A DNA stretch of 64,000 bases from Demequina sp. NBRC 110054 (GCF_002090115.1 NZ_BBRK01000005.1:372001-436000); one strand, 5' to 3'; shown: positions 7,970-17,289, counted from the first letter of the stretch. Numbers and translations: made by a program. Notes: generated from the letters alone by a model not told the origin.

Positions 7970-7991
7970 GTAGACATACTAGTTCGTCTAC
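7970..7991. promoter_or_regulatory. TetR-type operator between tetR and ohr
   Basis: GTAGAC-N10-GTCTAC with ACTAGT at the centre; 18 of 22 positions are palindromic. It lies 64 bp upstream of the regulator start and 72 bp upstream of the ohr start, as expected for a shared divergent operator. Confidence 0.7.
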
Positions 7992-8062
7992 ATTGAACGA
8001 CGAAAGGCCCGCGGCCCTCGGGACGCATCGTGTCCACCGCGCGCCGACCCGGAAGGAGCACC

Positions 8063-8509
8063 ATGACCGCGAAGCCGAAGGTCTTCTACACCGCCACCGC
8101 CAAGGCCACGGGAGACGGCCGCAAGGGGCACGTCGAGTCCCCCGATGGCCTCATCGACCTGGACCTCGTGATCCCCAACCCGATCACCACCCCGAAGAAG
8201 GCCAACCCCGAGCTGCTCTTCGCCTCGGGCTACTCCGCGTGCTACAACTCCGCGTTCCAGAGCGCCGCGAAGAGCATGAAGATCAAGCTCGACGCGTCGC
8301 ACGTCACCGCCAAGGTCGGCATCGGGCCCGTGTCGATGCACGAGTTCGCGCTCGCCGTCACGCTCGAGGTCGAGGCCTTCGGGATCGACCAGGCCACCGC
8401 CGAGCTGATCGCCGCCAAGGCGGACACGATGTGCCCCTACTCGAACGCGGTGCGCGGCAACATCGAGGTCGAGGTGCGGGTCACTGCCGTCGAGACCGTC
8501 GGCGCGTGA
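8063..8509 (+). CDS. ohr: Organic hydroperoxide resistance protein, Ohr/OsmC family
   Basis: Thiol peroxidase that reduces organic (fatty-acid) hydroperoxides, 148 aa. The two redox cysteines fall at Cys60 (ASGYSACYNSAF) and Cys124 (DTMCPYSNAVRGN), matching the spacing in Ohr proteins. ATG 8063 has GGAAGGAG at the right distance. An upstream in-frame ATG at 8030 lacks one. It is divergent from the TetR gene rather than from the MarR-type OhrR usually associated with Ohr. Confidence 0.93.
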   Translation: MTAKPKVFYTATAKATGDGRKGHVESPDGLIDLDLVIPNPITTPKKANPELLFASGYSACYNSAFQSAAKSMKIKLDASHVTAKVGIGPVSMHEFALAVTLEVEAFGIDQATAELIAAKADTMCPYSNAVRGNIEVEVRVTAVETVGA

Positions 8510-8512
8510 GCC

Positions 8513-8548
8513 GGGCGGGGCCGCCCGCTCCGCGAGGCGGCCCCGGCA
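8513..8548 (+). terminator. Hairpin after ohr
   Basis: GGGGCCGCC (8517-8525) pairs with GGCGGCCCC (8536-8544) and the stem is extended outward by CGG-type pairs. It is GC-rich and lacks a T-run. Confidence 0.55.
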
Positions 8549-8655
8549 CCGATGCGCATGATTTTCGCTTTACCTGGCTTTGCCAGGGAATTAATACTCC
8601 CGTGACCGGTGTCTGACATGATTGAACCCGGACACCGACGATGGGAGTCACCTTC

Positions 8656-11172
8656 ATGGCAGACGGACCGCACGAACGTACGAAGCGACTCGGACACCGC
8701 GCGGATGCGCCCGTTCCGACGTCCACGTACCGTCTTCAGCTGACGCCGGACTTCACGTTCGCGGACGCAGCGGATCGGCTCGACTACTTCGAGCGGCTGG
8801 GCGTGTCCCACCTCTACCTGTCCCCCATCCTGACGGCCGCGCCGGGCTCGACGCACTTCTACGACGTCGTCGACCACTCGCGGATCTCCGACGCCCTGGG
8901 AGGCGAGGAGGCGCTGCGCGACCTCGCCTGGCGCGCGGGAGAGCGGGGCATCGGCCTTATCGCAGACCTCGTCCCCAACCACATGGCCGTTCCCACCCCG
9001 GCGTACCACAACCGCGCCCTGTGGTCGGTGCTCGCCGAGGGGGCCGACTCGCCCTACGCGCACTGGTTCGACGTCGACTGGTCGAGCGGCGACCCGGTCC
9101 TCATGCCGGTGCTCGGGCAGCGCCTCGGGTCCCTGCTCGCGGGCGACGAGCTGCAGCTCGATCGGATGATCGTCCCCGGCTTCGAGGACGCGGGAGAGGT
9201 GCCGGTGCTGCGGTACTACGAGCACGTGTTCCCCGTGAAGGAGGGCACCGAGAACCTCCCGATGGCGACGCTCGTCGACGAGCAGAACTACCGCCTCGCG
9301 TACTGGCGCGTCGGCAACGAGGAGCTCAACTACCGGCGCTTCTTCGACGTCGGCTCGCTCGTGGCGGTGCGGGTCGAGGACCCCGACGTGTTCGACCAGA
9401 CCCACCGCGTGATCGTGGACCTGGTGAAGGACGGCACGCTCGAGGGGCTGCGCATCGACCACCCGGACGGCCTCGCGGATCCCGCGGGCTACATCGAGCG
9501 GCTCTCGGAGGCGACGGACGGCGCGTGGATCGTCGTCGAGAAGATCCTCGAGGGAGACGAGCAGCTGCCGACCTCGTGGAAGACCGCCGGCACCACCGGC
9601 TACGAGGCCGGGTGGCGCGTCGGCGCGCTGCTGCGCGATCCGGCGGGCGCTGCGCCGCTCGCGGGGACGCTCTACAGGCTCACGGGGGACGCGCTCGGTG
9701 CGCTCCCGGAGCTGATCCAGGACGCGAAGCGAGAGATCGTCAAGGAGTCGCTGTCGAGCGAGGTGCATCGCCTGGCGAACCTCGCGCACCAGATCTGCGT
9801 CGCCGACGTGCGCCTGCGCGACCACACGTGGCGCGCGCTCTACGACTCGATCCGCCGCCTGCTCGTGGCATTCAACCGCTACCGCGCGTACGTCGTGCCG
9901 GGAACGCCCCCGAAGCCGATGTCGCTGGAGGCGATCGACGAGGCCGCGCACAAGGCGCGCGAGCTGCTCGATCCCGAGCGCTACGAGACCCTCGATGTAG
10001 TCGTCGAGCTCCTCAAGGGCAACGAGGTGGGCTCCGCGGGCCAAACCCAGGGCGCGACGAGGGCCGAGCTCATCACCCGCTTCCAGCAGGCGTGCGGCGC
10101 AGTCATGGCGAAGGGCGTCGAGGACACCGCCTACTACCGCTGGACCCACCTGCTCCCGCTGTGCGAGGTCGGCTCACCCGCCGCCCGATTCGCCGTGCCG
10201 CCCGCGGGCTTCCACGCGTGGGCAGGCGAGCAGCAGCACACGTTCCCCCACGCCATGACCTCGCTCACCACCCACGACACCAAGCGCTCCGAGGACGTGC
10301 GGGCACGACTCGGCGTGCTGAGCGAGGTGCCCGAGGACTGGGACGAGCTCATCAACCGTCTCCACACCCTCACGGCCGAGCAGATCCCGTCCCAGTTGGA
10401 CGGTCGCATGGAGAACCTGTGGTGGCAGACGCTCGTCGGCACCTCCGACGAGGACGGCATGATGGAGTGGGAGCGGCTCTCGGGCTACCTCACCAAGGCG
10501 ATGCGCGAGGCGAAGACCTACACCACATGGACGTCGGTCGACGAGGAGTACGAGTTCGCGGTCCAGAGCTTCGCGAGGGCTACCCACGCGGATCCTGACG
10601 TGCGTGAGCTCGTGCTCCAGTGGCATCACGACACCGCCGAGGGCGTCCGCGCGGCGATTCTCGGCGGCAAGTTGATCCAGCTGACGATGCCGGGCGTGCC
10701 CGACTGCTATCAGGGCAACGAGTGCGTGTCACCCTCGCTCGTCGATCCCGACAACCGCAGGCCGGTCGACTTCGACTCGCGTGACACGTCCCTCCAGCAC
10801 CTGCTCAAGGGCGGCAAGGCGCGCACCCTGTGGGAGGAGAAGCTCCTCGTCACGATGAGGGCGCTCCACGCGCGCCGCGATCACCGCGAGGCCTTCGTGG
10901 GCGACGCCGCCGGCTACCAGGCGCTCGCCTCCTCCTCGGGCCACGCCGTCGTCTTCGCCCGCACGATCGGCGAGCGCGCCGAGATCGTCACCGTGGCGAC
11001 GCGCGTCGCCCTCGAGCTCGAGAGGCTCGGCGGGTGGGCCGACACGACGGTGCAGCTGCCGGAAGGTCGATGGCGCGATGTGATCGGCAAGGCGGAGTTC
11101 GACGGTGGCATGGTGCCGCTCGCGTCGGTCCTGCGTCACCACCCGGTCGCACTGCTGGAGCGTGTCGCATGA
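8656..11172 (+). CDS. treY: Malto-oligosyltrehalose synthase TreY
   Basis: Converts the reducing-end glucose linkage of maltodextrin to an alpha,alpha-1,1 bond, the first step of TreYZ trehalose synthesis. GH13 protein of 838 aa. Landmarks are STYRLQLTPDFTF at the N-terminus, LSPILTA, LIADLVPNHMA, the nucleophile region LRIDHPDGLADP, the acid/base region WIVVEKILEGDE, and VEDTAYYRW. ATG 8656 is preceded by GGGAG 8 nt upstream; the ATG at 8641 has no such site. The stop overlaps treZ as ATGA. Confidence 0.96.
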   Translation: MADGPHERTKRLGHRADAPVPTSTYRLQLTPDFTFADAADRLDYFERLGVSHLYLSPILTAAPGSTHFYDVVDHSRISDALGGEEALRDLAWRAGERGIGLIADLVPNHMAVPTPAYHNRALWSVLAEGADSPYAHWFDVDWSSGDPVLMPVLGQRLGSLLAGDELQLDRMIVPGFEDAGEVPVLRYYEHVFPVKEGTENLPMATLVDEQNYRLAYWRVGNEELNYRRFFDVGSLVAVRVEDPDVFDQTHRVIVDLVKDGTLEGLRIDHPDGLADPAGYIERLSEATDGAWIVVEKILEGDEQLPTSWKTAGTTGYEAGWRVGALLRDPAGAAPLAGTLYRLTGDALGALPELIQDAKREIVKESLSSEVHRLANLAHQICVADVRLRDHTWRALYDSIRRLLVAFNRYRAYVVPGTPPKPMSLEAIDEAAHKARELLDPERYETLDVVVELLKGNEVGSAGQTQGATRAELITRFQQACGAVMAKGVEDTAYYRWTHLLPLCEVGSPAARFAVPPAGFHAWAGEQQHTFPHAMTSLTTHDTKRSEDVRARLGVLSEVPEDWDELINRLHTLTAEQIPSQLDGRMENLWWQTLVGTSDEDGMMEWERLSGYLTKAMREAKTYTTWTSVDEEYEFAVQSFARATHADPDVRELVLQWHHDTAEGVRAAILGGKLIQLTMPGVPDCYQGNECVSPSLVDPDNRRPVDFDSRDTSLQHLLKGGKARTLWEEKLLVTMRALHARRDHREAFVGDAAGYQALASSSGHAVVFARTIGERAEIVTVATRVALELERLGGWADTTVQLPEGRWRDVIGKAEFDGGMVPLASVLRHHPVALLERVA

Positions 11173-12908
11173 GGGCCCGGGTCTGGGCACCGGACGCGGG
11201 CGACGTCCTTGTCCACGTGCGTCCCGACTCGACCGATCCGTTCGTCGAGCCGATGGACCGCGCGGAGGACGGCTGGTGGGTGGGCCCCACCCTGACGCCG
11301 GGCACGGACTACGCGTTCGAGATCGACGGCAACGGACCCTTCCCTGATCCGCGCAGCGCGTGGCAGCCGCACGGGGTGCACGGCTTCTCGCGGGCATTTG
11401 ACTCCTCGGCGCACCGGTGGCACGACGCGGCATGGGCCGGCCTGGACGCACGCGGAGCAGTCACGTACGAGCTCCACATCGGCACGTTCACGGAGGGCGG
11501 GACGCTCGACGCGATCGACGCGGCCCGGCTCGAGGACCTCGCCTCGCGAGGCGTCCAGATGATCGAGCTGATGCCTGTCGCCGCCTTCCCTGGCGAACGA
11601 GGCTGGGGCTATGACGGCGTGTCGCTCTACGCCGTGCATGACGCGTACGGCGGCCCCGAGGCGCTGCAGAGGTTCGTCGACCGCGCGCACGTCGCTGGGC
11701 TCGCGGTGTGCCTCGACGTCGTCTACAACCACCTCGGCCCCGACGGCAACTACCTTGCGCAGTTCGGCCCCTACTTCACCGACGCGCATGACACTCCCTG
11801 GGGCTGGGCCGTGAACCTCGACCAGCCGCAGTCCCACGGCATGCGCGCGTTCATCCTCGACAACGCCGTGCGCTGGCTGCGCGACTTCCACATCGACTGC
11901 CTTCGCCTCGACGCAGTGCATGCGCTCCAGGACGACTCCGAATGCCATCTGCTCGCGGAGATGTCGGACACCGTGGCGGGCCTCGCGGCGAACCTCGGGC
12001 GTCCCCTGTCGCTCGTCGCGGAGTCCGACCTCAACCAGCCGTCGATGGTCACCCCGACCGCCGAGGGCGGGCTCGGGATGACGGCCCAATGGGCGGACGA
12101 TGTGCACCACGCGCTGCACGCCTATCTCACCCAGGAGACGCACGGGTACTACGGGGACTTCGGCTCGATCGAGGCGCTCGACAAGGCGTACCGCGGCGTG
12201 TTCGTCCACGACGGCTCGTTCTCGACGTTCCGCGGCAAGGACTGGGGTGCGCCCGTGCCCATCGACATGGACCGCCGCCGCTTCGTCGTCTTCGCGTCCA
12301 ACCACGACCAGGTCGGCAACAGGGCGCTCGGCGACCGCCCCTCCGCGCGCCTGAGCGAGGGCGCGCAGGCCGCCTCGCTCGCGCTGATCCTCCTCAGCCC
12401 CTTCACCCCGATGCTGTTCATGGGCGAGGAGTACGGCGAGACGACGCCCTTCATGTTCTTCACCGACCACGACGAGCCGCTCGGCTCGGCCGTCTCACAG
12501 GGCAGGATGAGCGAGTTCGCGGGCCACGGCTGGGAGGACCTCTACGGCGGATCTCCCGATGTCCCGGACCCGCAGAGCAGGGACACGTTCGTCGGCTCCA
12601 AGCTCGGCACGGAGCCGCCGGCACCCGAGACCAGGCAGAAGATCGAACGCTGGACCGCGGCGGTCATCGCCGCGCGTGCACGGACCCTCGAGCCCGGCGC
12701 CTGGGACGCCTCCCCGGTCTCCGTGACGGAGTCGGCGCCTCGCGTCGTCACCATGACCGGCCCCGTGACGGTCCACGCGAACCTGTCGGGCTCCCCCAGC
12801 ATCGTCCCGGCCGGCGAGGTGATCGCCGCCTTCGGCGAGGTCGAGACCGGGGACGACGGCATCGTCCTGGGACCCGGCTCCGTGGCGCTCGTCGTCGCCG
12901 GACCCTGA
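11169..12908 (+). CDS. treZ: Malto-oligosyltrehalose trehalohydrolase TreZ
   Basis: Hydrolyses maltooligosyltrehalose to release trehalose, the second TreYZ step. 579 aa. An N-terminal beta domain (MRARVWAPDAGDV) is followed by the GH13 barrel with YDGVSLYAVHDAYGG, LDVVYNHLGPDGNY, the nucleophile in CLRLDAVHAL, the acid/base in LVAESDLN and the third acid in ASNHDQVGNR. It is coupled to treY by a 4-bp overlap. No treX/glgX debranching enzyme is in the window. Confidence 0.96.
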   Translation: MRARVWAPDAGDVLVHVRPDSTDPFVEPMDRAEDGWWVGPTLTPGTDYAFEIDGNGPFPDPRSAWQPHGVHGFSRAFDSSAHRWHDAAWAGLDARGAVTYELHIGTFTEGGTLDAIDAARLEDLASRGVQMIELMPVAAFPGERGWGYDGVSLYAVHDAYGGPEALQRFVDRAHVAGLAVCLDVVYNHLGPDGNYLAQFGPYFTDAHDTPWGWAVNLDQPQSHGMRAFILDNAVRWLRDFHIDCLRLDAVHALQDDSECHLLAEMSDTVAGLAANLGRPLSLVAESDLNQPSMVTPTAEGGLGMTAQWADDVHHALHAYLTQETHGYYGDFGSIEALDKAYRGVFVHDGSFSTFRGKDWGAPVPIDMDRRRFVVFASNHDQVGNRALGDRPSARLSEGAQAASLALILLSPFTPMLFMGEEYGETTPFMFFTDHDEPLGSAVSQGRMSEFAGHGWEDLYGGSPDVPDPQSRDTFVGSKLGTEPPAPETRQKIERWTAAVIAARARTLEPGAWDASPVSVTESAPRVVTMTGPVTVHANLSGSPSIVPAGEVIAAFGEVETGDDGIVLGPGSVALVVAGP

Positions 12909-12945
12909 CCGGCTCCGGCGACAGACACGGCAGAGGTGCGCGGGT

Positions 12946-13929
12946 TCAGTCGCGCGTGGCCATCGCCGTGAGTCGCGAGACCGCCCGGAAGTACTTCTTG
13001 CGATAGCCGCCGCGCAGCATGTCCGCCGGGAAGACCTGATCGAGCGGGGCTCCCGAGGCGACGATCCGCACGTCCCGGTCGTACAGGCGATCGACGAGCG
13101 CGACGAGACGGAGTGCCTGCGCCTGGTCGCGCAGCGGCGCGACCTCTCGCAGGCCGAGGACCTCGATGCCCGCGACGTAGGCGCCGTAGCGGCTCGGATG
13201 CACGTGCCACAGATCGGCCACGAGCTCCCACCAGTCCTCGATCACGCCCGCCGGCTCTGCCCGCACCTCCTCGACGTCCTCCGCGCGTGCGGGCGCCGGG
13301 GAGGCAAGGTCGCCGCGGTGGCGGTAGTCAGGGCCGTCCACGGTCGCGACGGTGAACAGCCGCGCCACGGACTGGATCTCGCGCTTGAAGTCCTCAGCGG
13401 CGAAGCGGCCCTCGCCCAGGCTGTCGGGAAGGGTGTTCGAGGTCGCAGCGATCGCCACGCCCGCGTCGGTGAGCTCGCGCATGAGCCTCGCCATGAGGAG
13501 CGTGTCGCCGGGGTCGTCGAGCTCGAACTCGTCGATGCAGACGAGCGCGAAGCGGGAGAGCTCGGCGCGTGCGGCCGCGAACCCGAGCGCGCCGACGAGG
13601 TGCGTGTACTCGACGAACGTGCCGAAGGCGGCCCTGTCCCCGATCGCGTGCGCGGCAGCCGCGAGCAGATGGGTCTTGCCGACGCCGAATCCGCCGTCGA
13701 GGTACAGGCCCGTGCCCCCGCTGCTCGGACGCAGCCCGGGAATCCCGCGACGCACGGATCGGGTCGCGAAATCGCGCATCCGCTCGCGCGCAGCGGCCTG
13801 GCTCGGGTAGTCCGGGTCGGGCAGATACGTGTCGAAGGCTGCGTCCGCGAAGTGGGGCGGCGGGACGAGGTCGTCGACGAGGGCCGAGGGCGTGAGCGTC
13901 GGGCGCCGTCCGACCAGTTGCGGGGTCAT
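12946..13929 (-). CDS. zapE: ZapE/AFG1-like P-loop ATPase
   Basis: AFG1/ZapE-type ATPase, 327 aa. Walker A is GGFGVGKTHLL (about residue 78), Walker B is LVCIDEFELDD, and a sensor-like block reads AATSNTLPDSL. In E. coli ZapE modulates FtsZ ring assembly. The N-terminal segment FADAAFDTYLPDPDYPSQ is typical of actinobacterial members. It is convergent with treZ (37 bp apart) and upstream of nothing on its strand, so likely a single gene. Confidence 0.9.
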   Translation of the reverse strand: MTPQLVGRRPTLTPSALVDDLVPPPHFADAAFDTYLPDPDYPSQAAARERMRDFATRSVRRGIPGLRPSSGGTGLYLDGGFGVGKTHLLAAAAHAIGDRAAFGTFVEYTHLVGALGFAAARAELSRFALVCIDEFELDDPGDTLLMARLMRELTDAGVAIAATSNTLPDSLGEGRFAAEDFKREIQSVARLFTVATVDGPDYRHRGDLASPAPARAEDVEEVRAEPAGVIEDWWELVADLWHVHPSRYGAYVAGIEVLGLREVAPLRDQAQALRLVALVDRLYDRDVRIVASGAPLDQVFPADMLRGGYRKKYFRAVSRLTAMATRD

Positions 13930-13962
13930 GTCACGCGAGCCTATCCATTTGAGAAGCGCTGG

Positions 13963-15186
13963 TCAGTGGCCCGACTCGGTGGGTCGCGGGTAGTACTGGA
14001 GGTACTTGCGCCAGTAGTTCCACGTGAGCGCCGTGATGACGCCCCAGCGCTTGAGCGAGCGATCCTCCGGGTTGTGCAGCGGGCGCGCGATGCCTCGCTT
14101 CGCGACCTGACGGACGCGCTGCCGCAGGGCACGTTCCGGCAGGTAGCGCCGCAGCAGCGACAGGTGGACCACCGAGTACAGCACCGACTCGTCGCCGTGC
14201 ACCGTCGCGATCGGCGAGCCATCCAGGTCGGCCATGACGTGGTGCGCGGGGTTCACTCCCGACGCGGTCGTGTACCAGTTGTTGCGCCCGATGCGCGGGT
14301 TGACCTCGAAGAAGACGTGCCGCCCGGTCCTCGCGTCCCGCTTGTAGTCGGCGTTCGCGAATCCGCGATAGTCCACACGATCCAGATAGCGCGTCATCGC
14401 GTCCATCGCGTCCGCGTACGGCTCGGTGAGGATCGCCGCCGGCACGCCGAGAGTCCCTGGGGTGTGCTCCTCGAGCAGCACGCGTCCGGTCACGAGCATC
14501 GTCACCCTGCCGCGCGCGTCGCGGTAGGCGGTGAGGGACCGCATCTGGGTCTCATCGCCCGGGATGAACTCCTGAAGCAGGTACGTGCCGGTGAATCCCG
14601 CCGCTCGCAGCCGCTCGAGCAGGTCGTCCACGTCCGAGCGGTCCTCGAGATCGTGGATCTTGAGCTTGCCCGGATAGTCGACGTAGTAGAACTCCGCGGA
14701 CGAGGCGGGCTTGCCGATGACGGGGTACGTCAGCAGCTCCAGGTCCTTGTCGGGGCTCGGGACCCCGTCGGTGAACGACACCTCGATCGTGCGCGGCACC
14801 GGGATGCCGAGCGCCTCGCAGTCCGCCTGGAACAGCGCCTTGTCCGACACCCGCGCGAACTGCTCGGCGGTGCACATCGGCATCTCGTAGCGCGGCTCGA
14901 GCCGGTCCCGCGCGGCCGCGAGGGTCTCGACGTACCAGTCGGCGTTGGTGAGCAGCACGAGCCGCTCGTCCGGTCGCTCGGCGGCGATCTGCTCGAGCGC
15001 CGCGAGCAGCGCCTCCGCGTCGTCCACGTTCGCGATCACCTGATCCGCGAGGCGCGTGTGGGCGAAGGCCCTGGTGCGGACCCGCGACACGATCACGCCC
15101 CGCACCCCGTACGCCTCATTGAAGGCGCGCATGAGCGCGTAGGCGCCGATGTCTCCTCCGACGAGGACGGGGGTCGGGGCGCGCAC
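13963..15186 (-). CDS. ATP-grasp carboxylate-amine ligase, possibly peptidoglycan bridge ligase
   Basis: 407-aa ATP-grasp enzyme joining a carboxylate to an amine via an acyl phosphate. Visible ATP-grasp features are YPVIGKPASSAEFYY (ATP-binding lysine), LLQEFIPGDETQM, and the metal-binding VFFEVNPRIGRNNW near the C-terminus. Overall it resembles D-aspartate-ligase-like proteins that attach a D-amino acid to the stem-peptide diamino acid in A4-type peptidoglycan, but substrate assignment is inference. The GTG start lies 6 bp after the gnd stop, so the two probably share a transcript. Confidence 0.75.
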   Translation of the reverse strand: MRAPTPVLVGGDIGAYALMRAFNEAYGVRGVIVSRVRTRAFAHTRLADQVIANVDDAEALLAALEQIAAERPDERLVLLTNADWYVETLAAARDRLEPRYEMPMCTAEQFARVSDKALFQADCEALGIPVPRTIEVSFTDGVPSPDKDLELLTYPVIGKPASSAEFYYVDYPGKLKIHDLEDRSDVDDLLERLRAAGFTGTYLLQEFIPGDETQMRSLTAYRDARGRVTMLVTGRVLLEEHTPGTLGVPAAILTEPYADAMDAMTRYLDRVDYRGFANADYKRDARTGRHVFFEVNPRIGRNNWYTTASGVNPAHHVMADLDGSPIATVHGDESVLYSVVHLSLLRRYLPERALRQRVRQVAKRGIARPLHNPEDRSLKRWGVITALTWNYWRKYLQYYPRPTESGH

Positions 15187-15192
15187 CGCGGG

Positions 15193-16626
15193 TTAGGCCT
15201 CGACCTCGCTGCGGTCACCGGACCACAGCGTGTGGAAGGTGCCCTCGACGTCGACGCGCTTGTAGGTGTGCGCCCCGAAGAAGTCGCGCTGACCCTGGAT
15301 CAGCGCGGCCGGCAGACGCTCCGCGCGCAGCGCGTCGTAGTACGCGAGCGACGAGGAGAACGCGGGCGTGGGAACGCCGCTGAGCGCGGCCTGCGACACG
15401 ATGCGGCGCCACGCGCCGACGCCGCCGCACAGGACGTCCGAGAAGTACGGGTCCACGAGCAGCGAGGCGAGATCGCCGTCGCGCTCGTAGGCCTCGGTGA
15501 TGCGGTTGAGGAACTGCGCGCGGATGATGCAGCCGCCGCGCCAGATGCGGGCCATCGCGCCACGGTCGATGTCCCAGCCGAACTCCTCGGAGGCCGCCTG
15601 GATCTGGTCGAAGCCCTGCGCGTACGCGACGACCTTCGACGCGTAGAGCGCGAGCCGCACGTCCTCGATGAAGCCCTCGCGGTTGACGATGTGCCAGTCG
15701 CCGGTCGAGGCGGACAACACGTCGCGCGCGGCCTCGCGCTGGGCGATCTGGCTCGAGATCGCACGGGCGAAGGTCGCCTCGGCGATGCCCGTCACGGGAA
15801 CGCCGAGGTCGAGCGCGCTCTGCACGGTCCAGCGGCCAGTGCCCTTCTGACCGGCCTGGTCCGCGATGACGTCCACAAGCGGCTTGCCCGTCTTCGCGTC
15901 GACCTGCTTCAGGACCTCCGCGGTGATCTCGATGAGGAACGACTCGAGGTCGCCGTCGTTCCACTCGGCGAAGATCTCACCGATCTCAGCGGGAGTCAGG
16001 TGGAGCGCCTCACGAAGCACCTGGTATGCCTCGCCGATCAGCTGCATGTCGGCGTACTCGATGCCGTTGTGGACCATCTTCACGAAGTGGCCCGCGCCGT
16101 CGGGGCCGACGTGGGTGCAGCACGGCACGCCATCGACCTTGGCGGAGATCTTCTCGAGGATCGGGCCGAGCGTCTCGTAGGACGCCGCGGGTCCGCCGGG
16201 CATGATCGACGGGCCGAGCAGCGCGCCCTCCTCGCCTCCCGACACGCCGCAGCCGACGAAGTGGAGGCCCTTCTCGCGCAGCGCGGCCTCGCGCCGACGC
16301 GTGTCGGGGAAGTGGGCGTTGCCCGCGTCCACGATGACGTCCCCCTCCTCAAGGAGCGGGATCAGCGAGTCGATCACCGCGTCGGTGGCCGCGCCCGCCT
16401 GCACCATGATCACGATCTTGCGCGGGCGCTCGAGCGCGGCGACGAAGTCCTCGAGCGACTCGCAGCCGACGAAGTCGCCCTCCTCTCCGTGCTCCTCCAG
16501 AAGTGACGTCATCTTCTGCGGCGAACGGTTGTGGACAGCGACGGTGAAGCCGTTGCGCGCGAAGTTGCGGGCCAGGTTGCGACCCATGACCGCGAGCCCG
16601 GTCACACCGATCTGAGCGAGGGACAT
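15193..16626 (-). CDS. gndA: 6-phosphogluconate dehydrogenase, decarboxylating
   Basis: Oxidative pentose phosphate enzyme: 6-phosphogluconate + NADP to ribulose-5-phosphate + CO2 + NADPH. 477 aa, the full length of the long (Gnd) type. The Rossmann motif is GLAVMGRNLARNFA, the substrate signature is GVSGGEEGALLGPSIMPGG, and the catalytic lysine is in GHFVKMVHNGIEYADM. ATG 16626 follows AAGGAAGTGCT. It is first in an apparent two-gene unit with the ATP-grasp ligase. Confidence 0.96.
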   Translation of the reverse strand: MSLAQIGVTGLAVMGRNLARNFARNGFTVAVHNRSPQKMTSLLEEHGEEGDFVGCESLEDFVAALERPRKIVIMVQAGAATDAVIDSLIPLLEEGDVIVDAGNAHFPDTRRREAALREKGLHFVGCGVSGGEEGALLGPSIMPGGPAASYETLGPILEKISAKVDGVPCCTHVGPDGAGHFVKMVHNGIEYADMQLIGEAYQVLREALHLTPAEIGEIFAEWNDGDLESFLIEITAEVLKQVDAKTGKPLVDVIADQAGQKGTGRWTVQSALDLGVPVTGIAEATFARAISSQIAQREAARDVLSASTGDWHIVNREGFIEDVRLALYASKVVAYAQGFDQIQAASEEFGWDIDRGAMARIWRGGCIIRAQFLNRITEAYERDGDLASLLVDPYFSDVLCGGVGAWRRIVSQAALSGVPTPAFSSSLAYYDALRAERLPAALIQGQRDFFGAHTYKRVDVEGTFHTLWSGDRSEVEA

Positions 16627-16715
16627 AGCACTTCCTTACGTCGGGGAGAACTCCGCGTACCAGCCTAGAGGGTGCGCGACAGCGTGGCGTACGATGCGGG
16701 GAGCACAGGCGGTCC

Positions 16716-16721
16716 TAGTCT
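16716..16721 (+). promoter_or_regulatory. -10 box for leaderless DUF3000 mRNA
   Basis: TAGTCT ends 7 nt before ATG 16729 and there is no Shine-Dalgarno. No convincing -35 is visible. Confidence 0.5.
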
Positions 16722-16728
16722 GAAGATC

Positions 16729-17289
16729 ATGGCACCCGACCTCGCCTCGGCACCGCCCGCCTTCCAGGAGGCGCTGCGGTCCATCGCGGACGCGCGGATC
16801 AGAGCGGACGTGCGGGTCTCCGAGAGCCCCGCTCCCACGCGGATAGCGCCGTACGCCGCAGCGATCGACGGTGAGGTGCTCGGCGAGGGCGTCGAGGGCA
16901 CCGGCAGGTTCGTCCTGCTGCACGACCCCGAGGGCCAGGAGACCTGGGACGGGACGCTGCGTGTCGTGGCGCTCGTGAAGGCGCTCGCGGACGCGGAGGT
17001 CGGTGCGGACGACATCTGGGCCGATGTCGCGTGGTCGCGTCTCGAGGAGGCGCTCGAGGATGTGCCGCACCGGCACAGAGGAGGAACTGTGACGAAGGTC
17101 GTCTCGAGGTCGTACGGGGATCTCGACGAGCGCCCGGACGAGGTCCGGGTGGAGCTGCGCGCGTCGTGGACCCCCGAGGACTCGCGGATCGGCCCGCACG
17201 TGCAGGCGTGGACGGAGCTCCTCGCCTCGTGCTCGGGGCTGCCCCCCGTGCCCGAGGGCGTCACCCTTCTTCCTGGTGGTCGCGCATGA
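16729..17289 (+). CDS. DUF3000 family protein
   Basis: 186-aa actinobacterial protein of unknown function. It is recognised by its conserved body (FQEALRSIADARIRADVRVSE, ATRIAPYAAAI-like segment, TGRFVLLHDPEGQETWDGTLRVV) and by position directly before an RNase D-like gene, a conserved arrangement. The chosen ATG lies 7 nt after a TAGTCT box, implying a leaderless transcript. The stop overlaps the next start as ATGA. Confidence 0.88.
   Translation: MAPDLASAPPAFQEALRSIADARIRADVRVSESPAPTRIAPYAAAIDGEVLGEGVEGTGRFVLLHDPEGQETWDGTLRVVALVKALADAEVGADDIWADVAWSRLEEALEDVPHRHRGGTVTKVVSRSYGDLDERPDEVRVELRASWTPEDSRIGPHVQAWTELLASCSGLPPVPEGVTLLPGGRA

Noticed and set aside
8573-8587. CCTGGC/GCCAGG hairpin before treY
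   Set aside because: A 6-bp stem with a 3-nt loop and no T-run; too weak to call as a regulatory element without further evidence.
13198-16506. 1102-aa plus-strand ORF
   Set aside because: It runs opposite zapE, the ATP-grasp gene and gndA; composition is typical of an antisense shadow and it crosses three real genes.
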